DNA of 64,000 nt. Origin: Onchocerca lupi (Eukaryota; Nematoda; Chromadorea; Rhabditida; Onchocercidae). Every line of letters starts with the position of its first letter. The stretch's first letter is position 1. The stretch covers positions 1 through 64,000 of the forward strand of contig JAOVVO010000252.1 in assembly GCA_028564675.1 (NCBI GenBank). The letters run 5' to 3'. The notes under the pieces are model-generated. The model was not told the origin of the DNA, ran no database searches, and was given only the letters and a program-made list of their open reading frames with translations. Positions 48,216 through 61,501 of this stretch are shown piece by piece. The translations under genes were made by a program, and so were the position numbers.

Positions 48216-49554
48216 AATTTATTTCGATCAAGCGTTGGAACATTTTTGAAATTCTCGCAATTAATTCGATCCAATTCTGTGTTTGTTGATAGCAATTCTG
48301 CAATTCAGTGCATTCGATTTGGATGAAAAGAACCACCTATTCTATGTCTTCGAATATCTGAGACATCTAAAAGTAGTGCTATAATGTGAAATGTAAAATT
48401 CAGCCTTTCAAACGATTATCGTTATTGACACTTTGGCTTCATTTTAATTGCGATCAAGTTTGATATGCTCAAATTTTAATTTATGATTTTTCATATTTGG
48501 TCGGTTAACACTTCAAAGAATTCCTAAAAATTTTTTTTCAAATCGATTATTGAGATGAAGTTGATGATATCTGAAAAAGCCAAAGAGATATAATATGCAA
48601 ACAATATCGATTTTTTTTTTTTTTTTTGAATCTTGTATTTTGAAAATTCATTTGGTAATATCAATCTGCTAGTATGTTAACGAAGGCTTACATTTAATTT
48701 TTGTAGGATTAGGTATGATATTGATTGGAAATTAATTTTGCAACATAATTTAAATTTTATATATCTTATTGTATGAATTAAATGAAGTATTATTTGCAAA
48801 TGATTCCTTTAACGTGGGATATTTTTAAAAAGTCAATATGCTTCGGAACGTTTTTTCTCAGTTAGCGTTCCTTTAGATAATGCTATGTTTCGCATCAGGA
48901 AATACGAAATTTCAGATTTTATGAATGGAAAGGAAAAAATCTAATTTGAAAATGAAATGAATCACAAAATAATTATTTAGTTATGACCAGTCAAATGAAT
49001 ATTCATCAATATTTGAATTAATCATTCCAAAATTTTATTTCTTTTTTATTTTAGCATAGAAAAAAGAAAAACATAATTTCAATGATAGCCATTATTTTAT
49101 AATTACAACAACAAAAAAGGGAACATTTCATTTATTTAATCGATTATTTGTTTTTTTTCCACATTTTTAAACTTTTGAAAAATTTTACAAGTATAAAAAT
49201 TATTTCACCCTTCTTATCTTTAACCATTTCTTATCTATGCCTTAAAGATTTTACAGCAACAGAGATCATACAACTTTCAATTGAATTTATTGAAGCAAAA
49301 AAGATTGAGTATTTTATATAATTTAAAACGATCCATAGATAAAAGGAAAAAAAACAAAGACACATTTTTTTTTTTTTTTTTTTTTTTTTTTTGAGTCTAA
49401 ATGCTGGGGAAAAAAAGAAGACGAATAATAGAACTTGTTTAAAAATATCTTTTCAGATAAGAATGTTTTTGTGGGACATTAGTAAACAAAGAAATGTTAA
49501 TTACACATGCATGGTATACCAAATAATTCCAATGAATTTGAAAATTATTTCGTG

Positions 49555-50300
49555 CAATAATAAGTTAATTTCAATACTGTCATTGTTATTATTCATTTTA
49601 TTGTTATTGTTGTTGATACTATTTATATTATTATTAGTTTGATGATAATTATTCAGACTAGTATAGTTTTAAATATAATAAATATTCTGGTTTAATCATA
49701 TTACCATTGCTAATATTCATCCTATTATTATTATTGTTGTCGTAATTGTTATTGTTATTGCTATTAATATTATTACTAATTTGATGATAATTATTGAAAT
49801 GGCGTAGTTTTAAATGTAATGAATATTTTGGTTTTAAGACGATTATATATTATCATTGCTATTATTCAGTCTATTATTATCGCTATTGTTATTGTTACTA
49901 CTTTTGTTGTTGTTGTTAATGTTCATACATATTTGGTAATATTCAGGTATAGTTTTAGATATTGATTTCATTTTTGTTGTTATCATTGTTGTTGCTATTA
50001 ATATTCTTACAAAGTTGACAGTAATTATTCAGACTTGTGTATTTTAAATGTAATAAATATATTCGGTTATATTATTATTGCTGTTATTTACGCTGTTGTT
50101 TTTTTTCTTGTCATTAATGTTTTTACTAATTTGATGATAATTATTCAAACTGGTATAATTTGAATATAATAAATATATTAGTTTCAAGACGATTAAATTA
50201 TTATTGCTGTTATTCATTTAATTATTGTCGTTATCATTATTATTATTATCAATATTATTTCAAGTCTTATGATAATTATTAACTCTAATATAGTTACATA
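49555..50300 (+). repeat. Degenerate tandem array of 5-6 units, 85-150 bp
   Basis: A core of TTTGATGATAATTATTCA, then ACTRGTATAGTTTTAAAT and (G)TAATAAATAT recurs near 49640, 49789, 49935, 50019, 50133 and 50268. ATT/GTT-rich spacers (TTATTGTTATTGTTG) separate the cores. Confidence 0.75.
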
Positions 50301-51904
50301 ACTCTGATTTAAAGAGTATTTATTTGGCTATGAAAAGAACTGCTATAAAAAACATCAAGCAAATAAAAGAGAAAATAATGAAGCAAAATAAAAAGGATAA
50401 AGGTAATAAATTTGTAATAAAGTCTAAATTATCCATTATAATTATTATTTACTGATTTATATTAAAATAGCTTTTACTCTTCTTACTTTTCTTCTATTTA
50501 ATACTTGTTGGAAGTACATTAAAACTTTTCAAATTTTTAAACTAGCAGCGATTGATGAAGAAATTTTTGTCAGAAAAAAGAGAGAGAGAAAAAAAAAAGA
50601 AAGGAATAAAGGAAAGGAATGAATAAAAAGTATAATTATCTCCTCTTAAAATAAAATTAAAAATAAAACTACATCACTAACCAAAATCAAATTTCGCAGG
50701 AAACTGACCAACATTTACTGTAAAATTCTATCCAATTAAAGCCCTCCGGCAATAGTAAAGGATACGTGTGCGTGAGCATTTAAATGTTAAACGAATGTTA
50801 ACGTTGTTTTGTTAATTTACAAAGAATGAGCCATATTAGTTGCTCTCATTAGTGATAATTTTGAAAAAATCTAGTTTTTCTTTTTTCCCTTTTTTGTTTC
50901 ACCCATATTTATTGGCTAATTTATCATTAAATACCAATATTCTTTTATCAATAAAGCAAATTTAGAAAGAAAGCATTTTGGTATTTATTTTGTTTTAGAA
51001 GACAAAAGCATCGCTTTGTTGATGTTGATTTTGAGAAATTAAATAATGAATTAAGAACATTGAAATAGTGGCAGTAGGACTTTTTCGCAAATTTATTTCC
51101 TGAAAAAAAACTATGTTGGTAGTATTTTTCCTGGATTATTGTTTAGCAAATAATGAATTTGAAATTTCTAAGCGAAATAATGAAGTTTTGAATGTTAATT
51201 TGAAATCATAATTGAAAATGCATAATAATATTAAATGATCTAATTATTAAGTGGAAAAATTACTAGAATTCCAAAGGTATTCTTCTAGAATTATTTCAAA
51301 TTTGATTTTAAATTTATATTTATTGAGATTTTGAGATTAGCTTAAATCTGAATTGTTTAAAGTTACTCTTTTATCAGTTGTTTATGACGCTTGGATTCTT
51401 TTGATGCTCCAATCATTATATTCTTGCATTCTTATTAGATGGCATAGTGAATATATATCAGATTTAAAAAAAAAAAAAAAAAAAAAAAGAAGGGGAAAAA
51501 CAAAAGTTATTTGCTTTCATTTTCGGCGATGCAAAATAAAATTCATTTCGATTATCAAATCTCCATATCGTAAATTGAAATTAACTATTTGTCATGGATG
51601 AAATTTGCATTAAAAAGAAAAAAAAAAGTGATATTTGAAATTCTATAAGCTTCAAAAAAAAAAAAAAAAAAAAAATCATTGCAGAAATTAAACAGGTTTG
51701 ACTAATAATTGGAATTGTATTAATCAAAAACAGGAGCTGTAGTTTTGTTTTTCGTTTTTCCTATTTAAATATTTTAACGTTAACTTTCAAATTGAATGTA
51801 TGCAATTGATCGTAAAATGCGAAAAGATTCAAGACATTGTTCCCAGTTGATCTTATTTGACGAATATACAAACAACAAAAATCGTTACACACAAATTCGA
51901 TAAT

Positions 51905-51990
51905 GATATATCTATATATACATATACATATATATATATATGCCTTATATACATATACATATATATAAATATAAATATGAAAAGACACAA
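51905..51990 (+). repeat. (TA)n/(CATA)n low-complexity tract
   Basis: Runs of ATATATCTATATATACATAT and related strings form a simple-sequence block. Translations give Tyr/Ile repeats and are not a gene. Confidence 0.9.
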
Positions 51991-52234
51991 AATAGATGGC
52001 AATAGATTTGATAATTAATACAATAATTGAATATATTAATTTTTACAACTAACGAAATTACAATTAAGAAACACAAGATTTACTTTATAAGATTAATAAA
52101 TGATAGAATTTACATTTAAAAAAAAAAAAAAAAGAAAAAAGAAAAGAGAAATTTTCTGAATTTATTCCTTAAATTAGAATAAAAAAGGCACAATTAAAGA
52201 GGAAAGACAAGAAATCAATGTTTCATAAAGGGTC

Positions 52235-54452
52235 CTAGCTCGTTAATCGTTGTTTGAAAAGTTTCGCAATTCTTAATCGATCACGATAACCACCTTGATT
52301 ACTATCTGCTGTTGTACCACTACTTTCCTGATAAACTTGTACCGGTCCGGCAGCTTGTTCCGGATATGTTGGAGCGGGAGCGGGAGCTGGAGCTGGTATT
52401 GATGGTGCTTGCTCCTGATATGATTCTTGTGCAGCCGGTGATGGAATTTCCGCAGTCATTGCTGATGACTGTTCCGCATGTGTTGATTGACCAAGTGGTA
52501 GCTGTGCGTCTGTTGCTGGTGCTGCTACCGGTAGAGGTGCCGGTGGAGGTGCTGGTGGTAATTCAGCGGATCCATACGTTCCGCTTGCTTCTCCTCCGCC
52601 GTAACTATCGCTTGCGTAAGATGCTGCTCCATAAGCAGGTTGTCCTGCATGAGGTGCAGATTGCTGTTGATATTGAGGTTGTTGCTGATATTGAGGTTGC
52701 TGCTGATATTGAGGTTGTTGCTGATAATGAGGTTGCTGTTGATATTGAGGTTGCTGTTGATATTGAGATTGTTGTTGATATTGAGGTTGCTGTTGATAGG
52801 AAGGTGGAGGTGGTCCATATGAAAGAGGTGGTGGCGGTGGCCCATAGGCAGATGGTGGTGGCGGAGGTGCCCCATATGAAGGTGGTGGATATAGAGGAGG
52901 TGGAGGTAACCCATAGGAAGGAGGTGGTGGAGGTGGTGGAGGTGGTGGCACTGCTCCATAGCCTTTTGGACCATATCTGGAAAAGAAAAACAAACCTTTT
53001 ATGAATTTCAAGAAATTCAAAAATAAAATTTCAATCAAACTAAATGAATCTTCCTATCATGTCAGATTTTACGAAGCAAAGCTTTGTTTGAATAAAATAT
53101 AACGAAATTTTATCTTAGTATTTTAATTTTTATAATATCATTTGAGAAATTTCAAATTTTGGAAAATAAGTTTTTTTTTCTTGTTTGTATTGAAATGGAA
53201 TTTCATTGTGTTAAAGATAATAACGAAATATACAAATTCATTTGAAATCAATTTTTTTTCCCAAAATAAAAAAAAAAATTATTTAAAAAAAATATTTTTA
53301 TTTATCTTCTTTCTTGTTCTACAATTTTCTACAAATATATCATTTTTAATCAATCAGAGAGATATATCGATGTATCTCTTTCTTCATATATTTCATTACT
53401 ATAAATTTTCTCATAATTGTTTGACGAATGAATTTTTTGTAAAGCATTTTACATTATTACATTAAAATAATTTTAATTTTATTAGTTAATTTCATTTTAA
53501 ATATATATTCGTTATATTAAATTTAAAAAATTATTAAATGCGAGATGTATTATATTATTTATTACAAATATAAATACTGTATCCAATAATATTATCCGTA
53601 ATATTCGTTCCCCAAATTTCTTGATATAATTAACTCTATTGTTCAATTTTTTTTTCTTTTATTTATTGATTTCTATCCTTCAATTCTATTTTATGAAAAA
53701 TATATACATATATATATTAAAGATGAATTTAAAAATAAAAAGGCGAGGAAGTAGAAAAGAAAAAACTAATTTAATAATGATAATTTTTTATTTAACTGTA
53801 TGATTTTAAAACAACTGTTAATAAAATTTCGTAAATTAGCATGAAAAATAAACTTACCCTCCACCACTACTACAGGTACTACCACAACCACAAGATGGTC
53901 GACTTGGTGGACAGCAACAACTACTAAGACAACTATAAACAGGACCAATTAGTGCACCAATTAACAAAGTTTCCAGCAATAACAGCTGCAAATAGAATTT
54001 TCAAAATTAGATTTGGAAAAGAAGTGCAAAATGTTTAGCGAAGAAATAAGGCTAATTATTGCAGTCTTTAATATCTATTATTTTCATGTTGAAAAGTTTC
54101 AAATTTCAAATTTAAAAGCTTCTAAGATTTTTCAACAAAAAAGGATTGCAAATGTAACCAACAAACTATTAATTTATTCGAAAAATAAAACTTTGATTAA
54201 ATAATGAATGAATTAGAATTGTATTTTTCTTTTTTTTTTTTTTAACATTTCAAATAATATATCACAAAAAAGAAAAAAAAATTGTACCGATGATATATTC
54301 AATTTATCCAATTTGGTTCAATTTACAGTTTAATTTCTGAACAATTTTAAAATTTCAATTTTTTAGAATATCAACTTTTCAAAAAAACAAAAAAAAAAAA
54401 AAAAATTGAGGAAAGAAGAAGGAGGAAATAAAAAAACACTTACCGCGGTCAT
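52235..54452 (-). CDS. Secreted Pro/Gln/Tyr-rich low-complexity protein
   Basis: Three exons, 54452-54444, 53985-53858 and 52976-52235, give 292 residues in consistent phase. The nine coding bases of exon 1 (MTA) complete a signal peptide, LLLLETLLIGALIGPVYS. A Cys-rich stretch follows, SCCCPPSRPSCGCGSTCSSG. The large exon encodes Pro runs with YGPP/SYG units, then eight tandem YQQQ(P/S)(Q/H/A) hexapeptides, an Ala/Ser/Pro/Glu-rich part, and a basic end RDRLRIAKLFKQR. Nematodes have many secreted Cys-Pro-rich cuticle or extracellular-matrix proteins with this layout (for example the ground-like family), but I see no ground-like domain. Function is therefore open; an extracellular structural role is inferred. 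Frames on the other strand through this exon are shadows of the repeat. Confidence 0.85.
52658..52804 (-). repeat. 18-bp coding repeat x 8 (YQQQPQ)
   Basis: Eight units of about 18 bases (on + strand TTGCTGTTGATATTGAGG) encode the hexapeptide array of the Pro/Gln-rich protein. Units differ mostly at synonymous third positions, with Pro/Ser and Gln/His changes in three of them. Confidence 0.9.
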
Positions 54453-55274
54453 TTTTTTTTTTTTTCGCTAATCCTTTGCTAAATTGAAAAATCTAGCCCG
54501 TTATAGCTAAAAATAAAAATACTGAAGAATACTTGCGAATTGGAATCAGAAAAAAAAAAAAAGAAAAAAAACGAGAAATGCGTATTTTTTAAAATTGAAA
54601 TAATTGAAATACAGAGATATTTTAATTAAATGATTGCCAATAAAGTTCAAATAGTAAATGATAAGGAATGATAAAAATTAACACCCGAATTGATGGTAAA
54701 TTTCAATACTAATTATTTGAGCTGTAGTCGCTTCTTTAAGTACCCCGCGATTCGATACACCCTAATCTTCAAAACATACAGAAAGGATATGCATCCATCC
54801 TATTTGTACACACCTCCTTTACCTCGTTTTCACCCCCGTAAACACCCCCATCCCCGCCCCCGCTCCTCATCCTATTTCCATCCCGTTTATTAAAGCCATC
54901 TGTATAATACAATATATCTATATATCTATGCATAAGAAACACACATATCTACACCCACATACATACACCCACACATCTACACCCACGCACATGCACCCAC
55001 ATAAATTTTATACATCCTCAGTATATTGTATATTTTACATACACATCCATGCTCACCCAACAAGTTTCAGTCACTATCTTATTCGGTTTACAAGTCATTC
55101 TACCGAAAAACGCCTACGGCATTTTTGTTTTTATCCGTTTTTGTTGCTCTTTGCTATGAACTTACTTCTCTATTTTACTATCACTACTATTTTTATAATT
55201 ATAGTTATTATCACTACTTTTATTATTACAATAACAATAAGAAATGATAGAATTTTTAAATTATAATATTTGTA

Positions 55275-55795
55275 TTATTATCATTATCAATATTATCATT
55301 TATGATCACTTCTAATTATTGTTTGCTATTAATAAAAGAAGGAAAAAAAAAAAGTAAAAATAAATTCTTATTATATATTTTATTGAAAAAAGAAACTGAT
55401 CTAAATTTTCATCCTTATCATTTCTATGAATATATTATTGCCTTTTCATTTATTTATTCAATATCATTTACGATTTTAAATGATATATCAGTGAATAATT
55501 TATCTTTTTTCATCTTCTTTATTACTATATATTTATGAATCACTATCATTATCAATTATCATCATTTTTTATTACTTCTAATGTTGATAAAAAAAAAGGA
55601 GCGAAGAAAAAAAAGTAAAATTAAAAATAAATTCCATTGTATATTTAATTTTGAAAGAAGAAATTGATGCGAACTTTCATTTTTATCAATTCCATGAATA
55701 ATATCCTCATCTTTTCATTTGTTTTTTGAATATCATTTATGATTTAAGTATATATATCAATGAATAATTCATTCTTTTTCTTCTTCTTCTATTTC
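55275..55795 (+). repeat. Direct duplication of about 250-260 bp
   Basis: Two units, about 55275-55525 and 55545-55795, share the same order of parts. Each has CATTATCAATATTATCAT, TACTTCTAAT, GTAAAAATAAATTC, a TATATATTTTATT-like part, AAGAAACTGAT, TTTTCATCCTTATCA, CCTTTTCATTTATT, AATATCATTTACGATTT and ATATATCAGTGAATAATT. Similarity is roughly three-quarters by eye. Confidence 0.75.
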
Positions 55796-58700
55796 TCCCT
55801 TTTTTTTTCTGAATTCATTATTCACATAACAAATCGGTGATCAATTTATGTTACATTCATTTTCACTAATTTTTCCAAATTCCATTTTCATATCCGTTCT
55901 TTCTTTTCTTTCACTTTTCCTTTTTGAAATTTTCGTCTTTTTTTTCCTTTTTATTTCCATGTAATTAGCTGAATTAGTTGGAAATTTCTGCTCCGTTTTT
56001 TTTTCCCGATCCATTTTTGTTCACCTCAATTCATTACTATCACTTTCTTCCTATCATTCCTGTTTTACACTGTAAAATTGTCTCTCGTCCAAGAAAATAA
56101 GAAATATCCTGTGTTTTTATTTTTCCTTTGTATGATACAAGAAAAAAAAAATGATAGGAAGTTAAAAATTTTGAAGAAAATTAAGATCATTTTTTTTTTT
56201 TTTTTCAAGAAAATGATGAAATTAATTGATACAAATCTAAGTGTTAGAACTGTTGAGAAAAGTTATTGGAATTCAATTTTGATGTAAAATTTGCTGAGTG
56301 ATTTGTTTTAAAAAATGCGACATAATTAAAGCATTTTCTTTTGTTAATGATTTTCGATCATTTTCTATTACCAATGATGATTTTCTGCATTTTTTATTAT
56401 TAATTAGTAAAAATTAGTAAAACTTTTATTTGAGCATTTCATGAATTTCCTTAGATTTCGAATTCACTCGATTTGAACAATTTTAATTGCTGTTTGAAAT
56501 ACGCTTAATACTTGACAAGATATCTAATGATAGTTAATTAATTATTATTGCTATGTTTATCGAATTTTCTGCATATATTTAGAGATATAGTTTCTTTTTT
56601 TTTTTTTTTTAAATTGCTAGAAAATTTCATTTTCGTCCTCTAATCAAAATTCAAATTAAATGCCTTTTGAATTTATCAATTTCAATGTTTTTAATTTCAT
56701 TAACAAATCAGCAGTTTTTTTTTTTTTTTTTTTTTTTTGTTAAATTAACTAAAATTATGGCTTGCAAAATGTCCAGTCATTTATTCTAACGGTATAAATA
56801 AAATAGCTGCAAAATAAATACAAATTATTCATCCGATTTTCAAAAAACATAAAGATATTATCGTGTTATCAGTCATATCAAATCATTTCGTTTAATTCAT
56901 TGAAAGGTCGATAGTAAATTTTGATATTAAATTGATCATTTATTCCAAAAAAAAGAAAAAGTTGCTAAATAAACTTCTTTTTATTCTACATTTTCAACCA
57001 TTAAAATAAAATTTTCCTTCAAATTTTTTTTTTCCACTTATATGCCAAATACCAAATTTAATTGATAATTTCATTGACAAGTCAACAGCACTTATTCCTT
57101 TTTTCTTTTTTCTTTTTTTTTTTTTCATTTTATTAAAGTTAAACAAAATTATTCGTTGTAAAGTGATGATTGTAATTATGTTGAATGTCAACCTAATTAT
57201 TTGGATAATTAAATAGATCATTCCTTGCAATCATATAGCAATGATATCCCAAGACTATTTCAGCAAATTTCACATGAAATTAAATTATCTCATTTCATTC
57301 ATTTATTAAGCTCATTCTTTTATTTCTGATTCTGGAAAATCATTTTTCTTGAGAGAAAAAAAAAAGAAAAAAACTGAAAGGAAATATCTCAATTTTTTGA
57401 AACCGGTCTTCCTAACATTGTAACAGTTGAACTTTCTTTTTTTTTTTACATTTATTTTGAGAATTTCTGGAATATATTTTGTCATCATATCTCGAGGTCA
57501 TCAAGTAAATTTTTCCAAAGGAAAAAAAAAGACGATAAAAGGTTACGTCTATGAATATCTTTTTCCAAATTCAATCTATAGCAATAAATAAAAATTAATT
57601 GTCGAATGGGAAAAAAAAGAAATGAATTGAAATTATTGAATTTGAAGCAAAAAAAAAAAAAAAAAAATTAATATTTTATCAACTTTTGTCCATATTTTAT
57701 TTCCATCAGCTACTGACAATTTTTATATAATCCGATAATTTGGAATGAAATTATTCATTCTCTAAATAAGATTTGAAAAATATAACGAGAGAATTGCAAA
57801 TCTTGCTGTTTTTCAGTTTTAAATTAACTAACTTAAATTAATTTCACTCAACGAAATTAATTTCAGCTAATAATGCCTAGTAAATAGTGAGAGGAAATGA
57901 AATCTAATTGGATAAAGTCTTCTCATTTTATTCTTAAATATAATAATTAACTTTCAGTCAACTTTTTTTTTGAAAATAATTAATAATAATTAACTTTTAG
58001 TTAATTATATTTTCTTAAAGTAAAATTTAATTCAATAAACTGTGTGAATTTCTTTCTCTTTTTTTTTCTGAATTTAATTGATTTTTGGAAGGAAATGAAA
58101 TTTAGTTCATTAAAATGGATAAGTTTTCTCCTGCTTTCGTTTTCTTAGACATATTTGGCATATATATTTTGCAAGATTACAAATACAAAGTTCGATAGTA
58201 TTCAAATAAAAGATAATACTACCTATTATATCAATGATAAAAATAATTTTTCGCTAACTGATAAATTAATTTTTTTCTTTTTTTTTTTGAGATTACATGG
58301 TTAACAAAGATATACATATTTTTTTAAATTTAGTTTATTTTAAAGATTCATATTCCTTTTTTTTTTTTTTTTTTTTTAAATAAATTATGCTTTTTATCCT
58401 ATCTTTTTAAATCTTGCGCATTAACAATTGAATCAATTCGTCACACTCAAAAACGTTTATCCGTTTTATTCATATATTTATTTCATACAGTATTAATAAC
58501 CATATAAAATTATTTTTCATTTTTTTCCTCTCTCTCTCTCTCTACAGAATCAGTTATCAGAAGAGATGAATCATATTTTGGATTATGATAAGTTAGGCTA
58601 ATTTCCTAATATCATTTTTTATCATGAAGATGAAGAATTTCGTTATAATCCTAAGAATTATGAATTTCTTTACAATTTTATGTTGAATTTCATTAGCTAT

Positions 58701-59505
58701 TAACATGAAAGATTAAACTGGAAATAAAAAAAAAAAGACAACACACGTATAAAATAACAATTAGCGAAATCAAAATAGTTTGTAAACATTAATCGATTTA
58801 ATAAAAAACTTTTTCTCCAATTAATTGCTTTTAAAATTTATTTCTTTCCAAACGTCAATTTAATTAGCTTCTAAAACGCTTTGCCAGTAATTATTTTGTG
58901 AAACGAATTTGATCGCTCAGGAATTTTTTTGCTGACAATTTTCGGAGAAAAAAATATCTAATTGAACTTCAATAATTTTATGGTTGCACGTGGAATATTA
59001 GAAAATGTGTATGATTCGGAAGAAATTAGTCGATTTAAAACATCCAATATAGCTAAAAAAAAATAGTGACATTTTATTTCCGAATTTCAATTCTGATTTT
59101 CTTTTATTTCTATCCTGAGAATTTACAACTTTTTGTCAAGAAACACACTTCGCATCATAACAAAGCATCTCAAAAATCATTGATATTTCGCATTTATCAA
59201 TGAGTTGTTAACTCTCTCATTAAAAAAATATCCAGCCATTGTTCATGATAATGTTTTCAGTCGATAAATTTTTGATAATGTATTGAACAAAATGATCAGT
59301 TCATGATACAGAGAGAGAGAAAGAGAAAAAAAAAGAAAGATTTCATGAAGGATCGTTTAAATGATTGACACACTATGGTATTTTTCTTTTTTTTTTCTTT
59401 TGATGACTGATTGGATTACTTTTAAAAAATGCAAACTGTATAGTTGAAATATCGCTTGACAAAAAACACAAATGCACAAATCTTCAGACAAGAAAAACGG
59501 GTTTA

Positions 59506-59594
59506 TTAAGGAAATTCTGATTGCCTCATCCGATCTGATGACATTCCATGATCAATCCAATCCGCGATGATGCATTTCGAGAAAGCAACCACAA
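59506..59594 (-). other. Exon-like segment, possible terminal exon
   Basis: On the minus strand an acceptor (GTTATTTTTTAG) precedes 29 open codons reading VVAFSKCIIADWIDHG, then MSSDRMRQSEFP, with a TAA that forms part of AATAAA. The G+C content is higher than nearby DNA. It could be an alternative last exon of the gene ending at 61502 or a relic. Nothing else supports it. Confidence 0.2.
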
Positions 59595-61501
59595 CTAAAA
59601 AATAACGATCAAAGGGTATGAGATACTGGAATTTATAAGGACATCACTTAATTGACATCAAACAAATATCAAGACATAAAAAGAAAGTAAAGGAAAAAAA
59701 TTCTTGTGAATTTCAGGTCCAAAGGCATTAATTTAAATTTTTAAAATTTTAATTCCCAACATTCGTCCCATCATTTCAAAAGTCCGAGATTAATCTTCCT
59801 TTTATTTCTGATCTCGTATCTTTCGCCAACAGTTAAAGCAGAACTGAATCAGAGGCTTTTGCCATATTATGAGCTTAATCAACGCCAACTACGTTAAACC
59901 ATGTTTTCAGCCGAAAAGTACTAGGAAATTCCAATCTGTTTCTTTATGAATAACTCCAGCTCAAACTGTTAAGTCCAAATACGTCACGATTCAGAAAATC
60001 GAGAATCTTCTTCATCCTTAATACTATGAACCACTCGCATTTCCATATTATTATGTTTCTTCCGTCAAACATTCGAACCATGAAAAGCAGAGAATAAAAG
60101 GAAAACACAAGTGAGAAATCTGCTTTATAAATTCTATAAAAGCAAACAGACATTTTGCATATTTTCTTCCTCATTCTGTTTTTTATACACATTTAAAAAC
60201 ATTATATCGAAGCTTGACTGCACTACAGTCATCATACAAGTGCACGAATATTAAATGTATTATTCAAATACTTCAAATACAGCCATATAAAATTTAGTTT
60301 TAAATTTAGCCCGATTCACTGATGTCAATATGATGCAAACTTCTAGTTATTCAAAGCAGTAACAATGAAAAAAAAAAAAAAAAAAACAATGAAAAACAAA
60401 GAGAAAAATACAACACAGAATGGGATGTCCTAAGGACAATTACTTTGAAAATTTTTCAAGTTCAAAATTTTAAAATTAGAGTCAGTAATGACTTGATCTT
60501 TTTTTTTTTTTTTGCTCCCCGCAACTGATCAAGAAACCGTACTGAAATTATTCTGAAAGCTCGAAATTGATAGAATCCATAGGGAGCACTCGAATGAAAT
60601 AAATCAATGGATTTCAAGTAGCATAATGTGTTATCGTGTATCTTTTTGTAAATAAAGAGATCAATTTCGGGATGCTTGCGTTCTTCTAATAAACTTTGTC
60701 CCACCATCACCATCACTACAATTATCATTAATTACCACCACTACCAAAGCACTTGTGACAGTCTCCCGAATCTTCTGAAACTGCATTTAAGTTTGTACAA
60801 AAGAAGAGAAATTTTACATTATTTTTGTCTTATTCATATTTTATGACTTAATTAAACCTCAGAGAGAATCAATTTAATTTATTCACAAAATCTCAAAGGA
60901 GATATGATGGGTGAAAAAGAAGAAGGAAAAAAAACAGTCTGAATAAGTAAAATATTTGAGCTTTAACAGAAAACGATATTTTATTTAGTCATCAAAAAAG
61001 TTTTTTTCTTTTTCAGATAAAAAACAGACTATGATTGCATGCATCATCCGACAACAAACGAATGTAACCAAAAGTAAATAAATAAGAACTATCAAAGATA
61101 GGAGTGGTATTAAAAAAGAATATGTGAGACCTAACATTTGTTTAATGCAATGGAACACACGTAATGAATGCAACCGTAAATCTAATAAAAAAAAAAAAAA
61201 AAAACTTTGAAATGATTATAAACACAAATTTTCGAATGTTACATTTGTACAAACCACTGAGAGCTTACTTAGCAAATAAATTAAACGGCTGATCTTGCAA
61301 ACCTTTTATACAACTCTTTCCGTTGATAAGCTTAGCTAACTCACTATATTCGATGATAAGCTTAGCTAATCGACATGACATGTTGTTGAATTATCAGTAC
61401 AGTCCAAATAGATTAGAGAGGAGAAAAAAAAGAAAAAGAAAGAAACGGCGAAGATGCTTACGACAGTCCAATGCTATTATATGCTATCTCAAAAAAATTA
61501 G

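Larger units (their letters stand above)
31238..52234. other. 21-kb gene desert, A+T-rich and repeat-rich
   Basis: No gene with a recognisable product is present on either strand. Open frames are mostly A- or T-run artefacts. The frame at 35227-35451 (+, 74 codons, with TFEIKLELINFTFDRL) is the least low-complexity, but it has no homology I know and no supporting signals. The region holds several degenerate tandem arrays, long A or T homopolymers (38 T's at 34599-34636), trinucleotide ATT/ATC runs at about 38395-38520, a probable retroelement leader and three isolated exon-like segments. The repeat arrays, the retroelement leader and the exon-like segments are listed separately. The globin promoter should be at its left end. 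Confidence 0.55.
54453..61501. other. 7-kb noncoding region with simple and tandem repeats
   Basis: No recognised gene. A C-rich ACACCCACA-type low-complexity block spans about 54770-55015. Tandem duplication is seen at 55275-55795. Long T-runs occur near 56715-56738 and 58357-58377, and (TC)n at 58527-58544. The last 2 kb are less A+T-rich and may include the long 3' UTR of the gene ending at 61502. Minus-strand open frames at 59944-60192 and 60462-60728 look like UTR rather than protein. Confidence 0.5.

Noticed and set aside
52525..52974. Minus-strand His/Leu/Asn-rich ORF of 149 codons
   Set aside because: A second frame through the same coding repeats; its phase does not fit the upstream exons.
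52312..53004. Long + strand ORF of 230 codons (Val/Leu/Glu repeats)
   Set aside because: It is the antisense shadow of the Pro/Gln-rich exon; the minus-strand frame has correct splice phases and a signal peptide.
54690..55266. ORFs with His/Thr/Pro/Tyr runs
   Set aside because: They follow an ACACCC simple-sequence block and TTAT-type repeats; no splice or start signals.
59944..60728. Two minus-strand ORFs of 82 and 88 codons
   Set aside because: Hydrophobic and Lys-rich chance frames without splice phase to the gene at 61502; more likely its 3' UTR or intergenic DNA.
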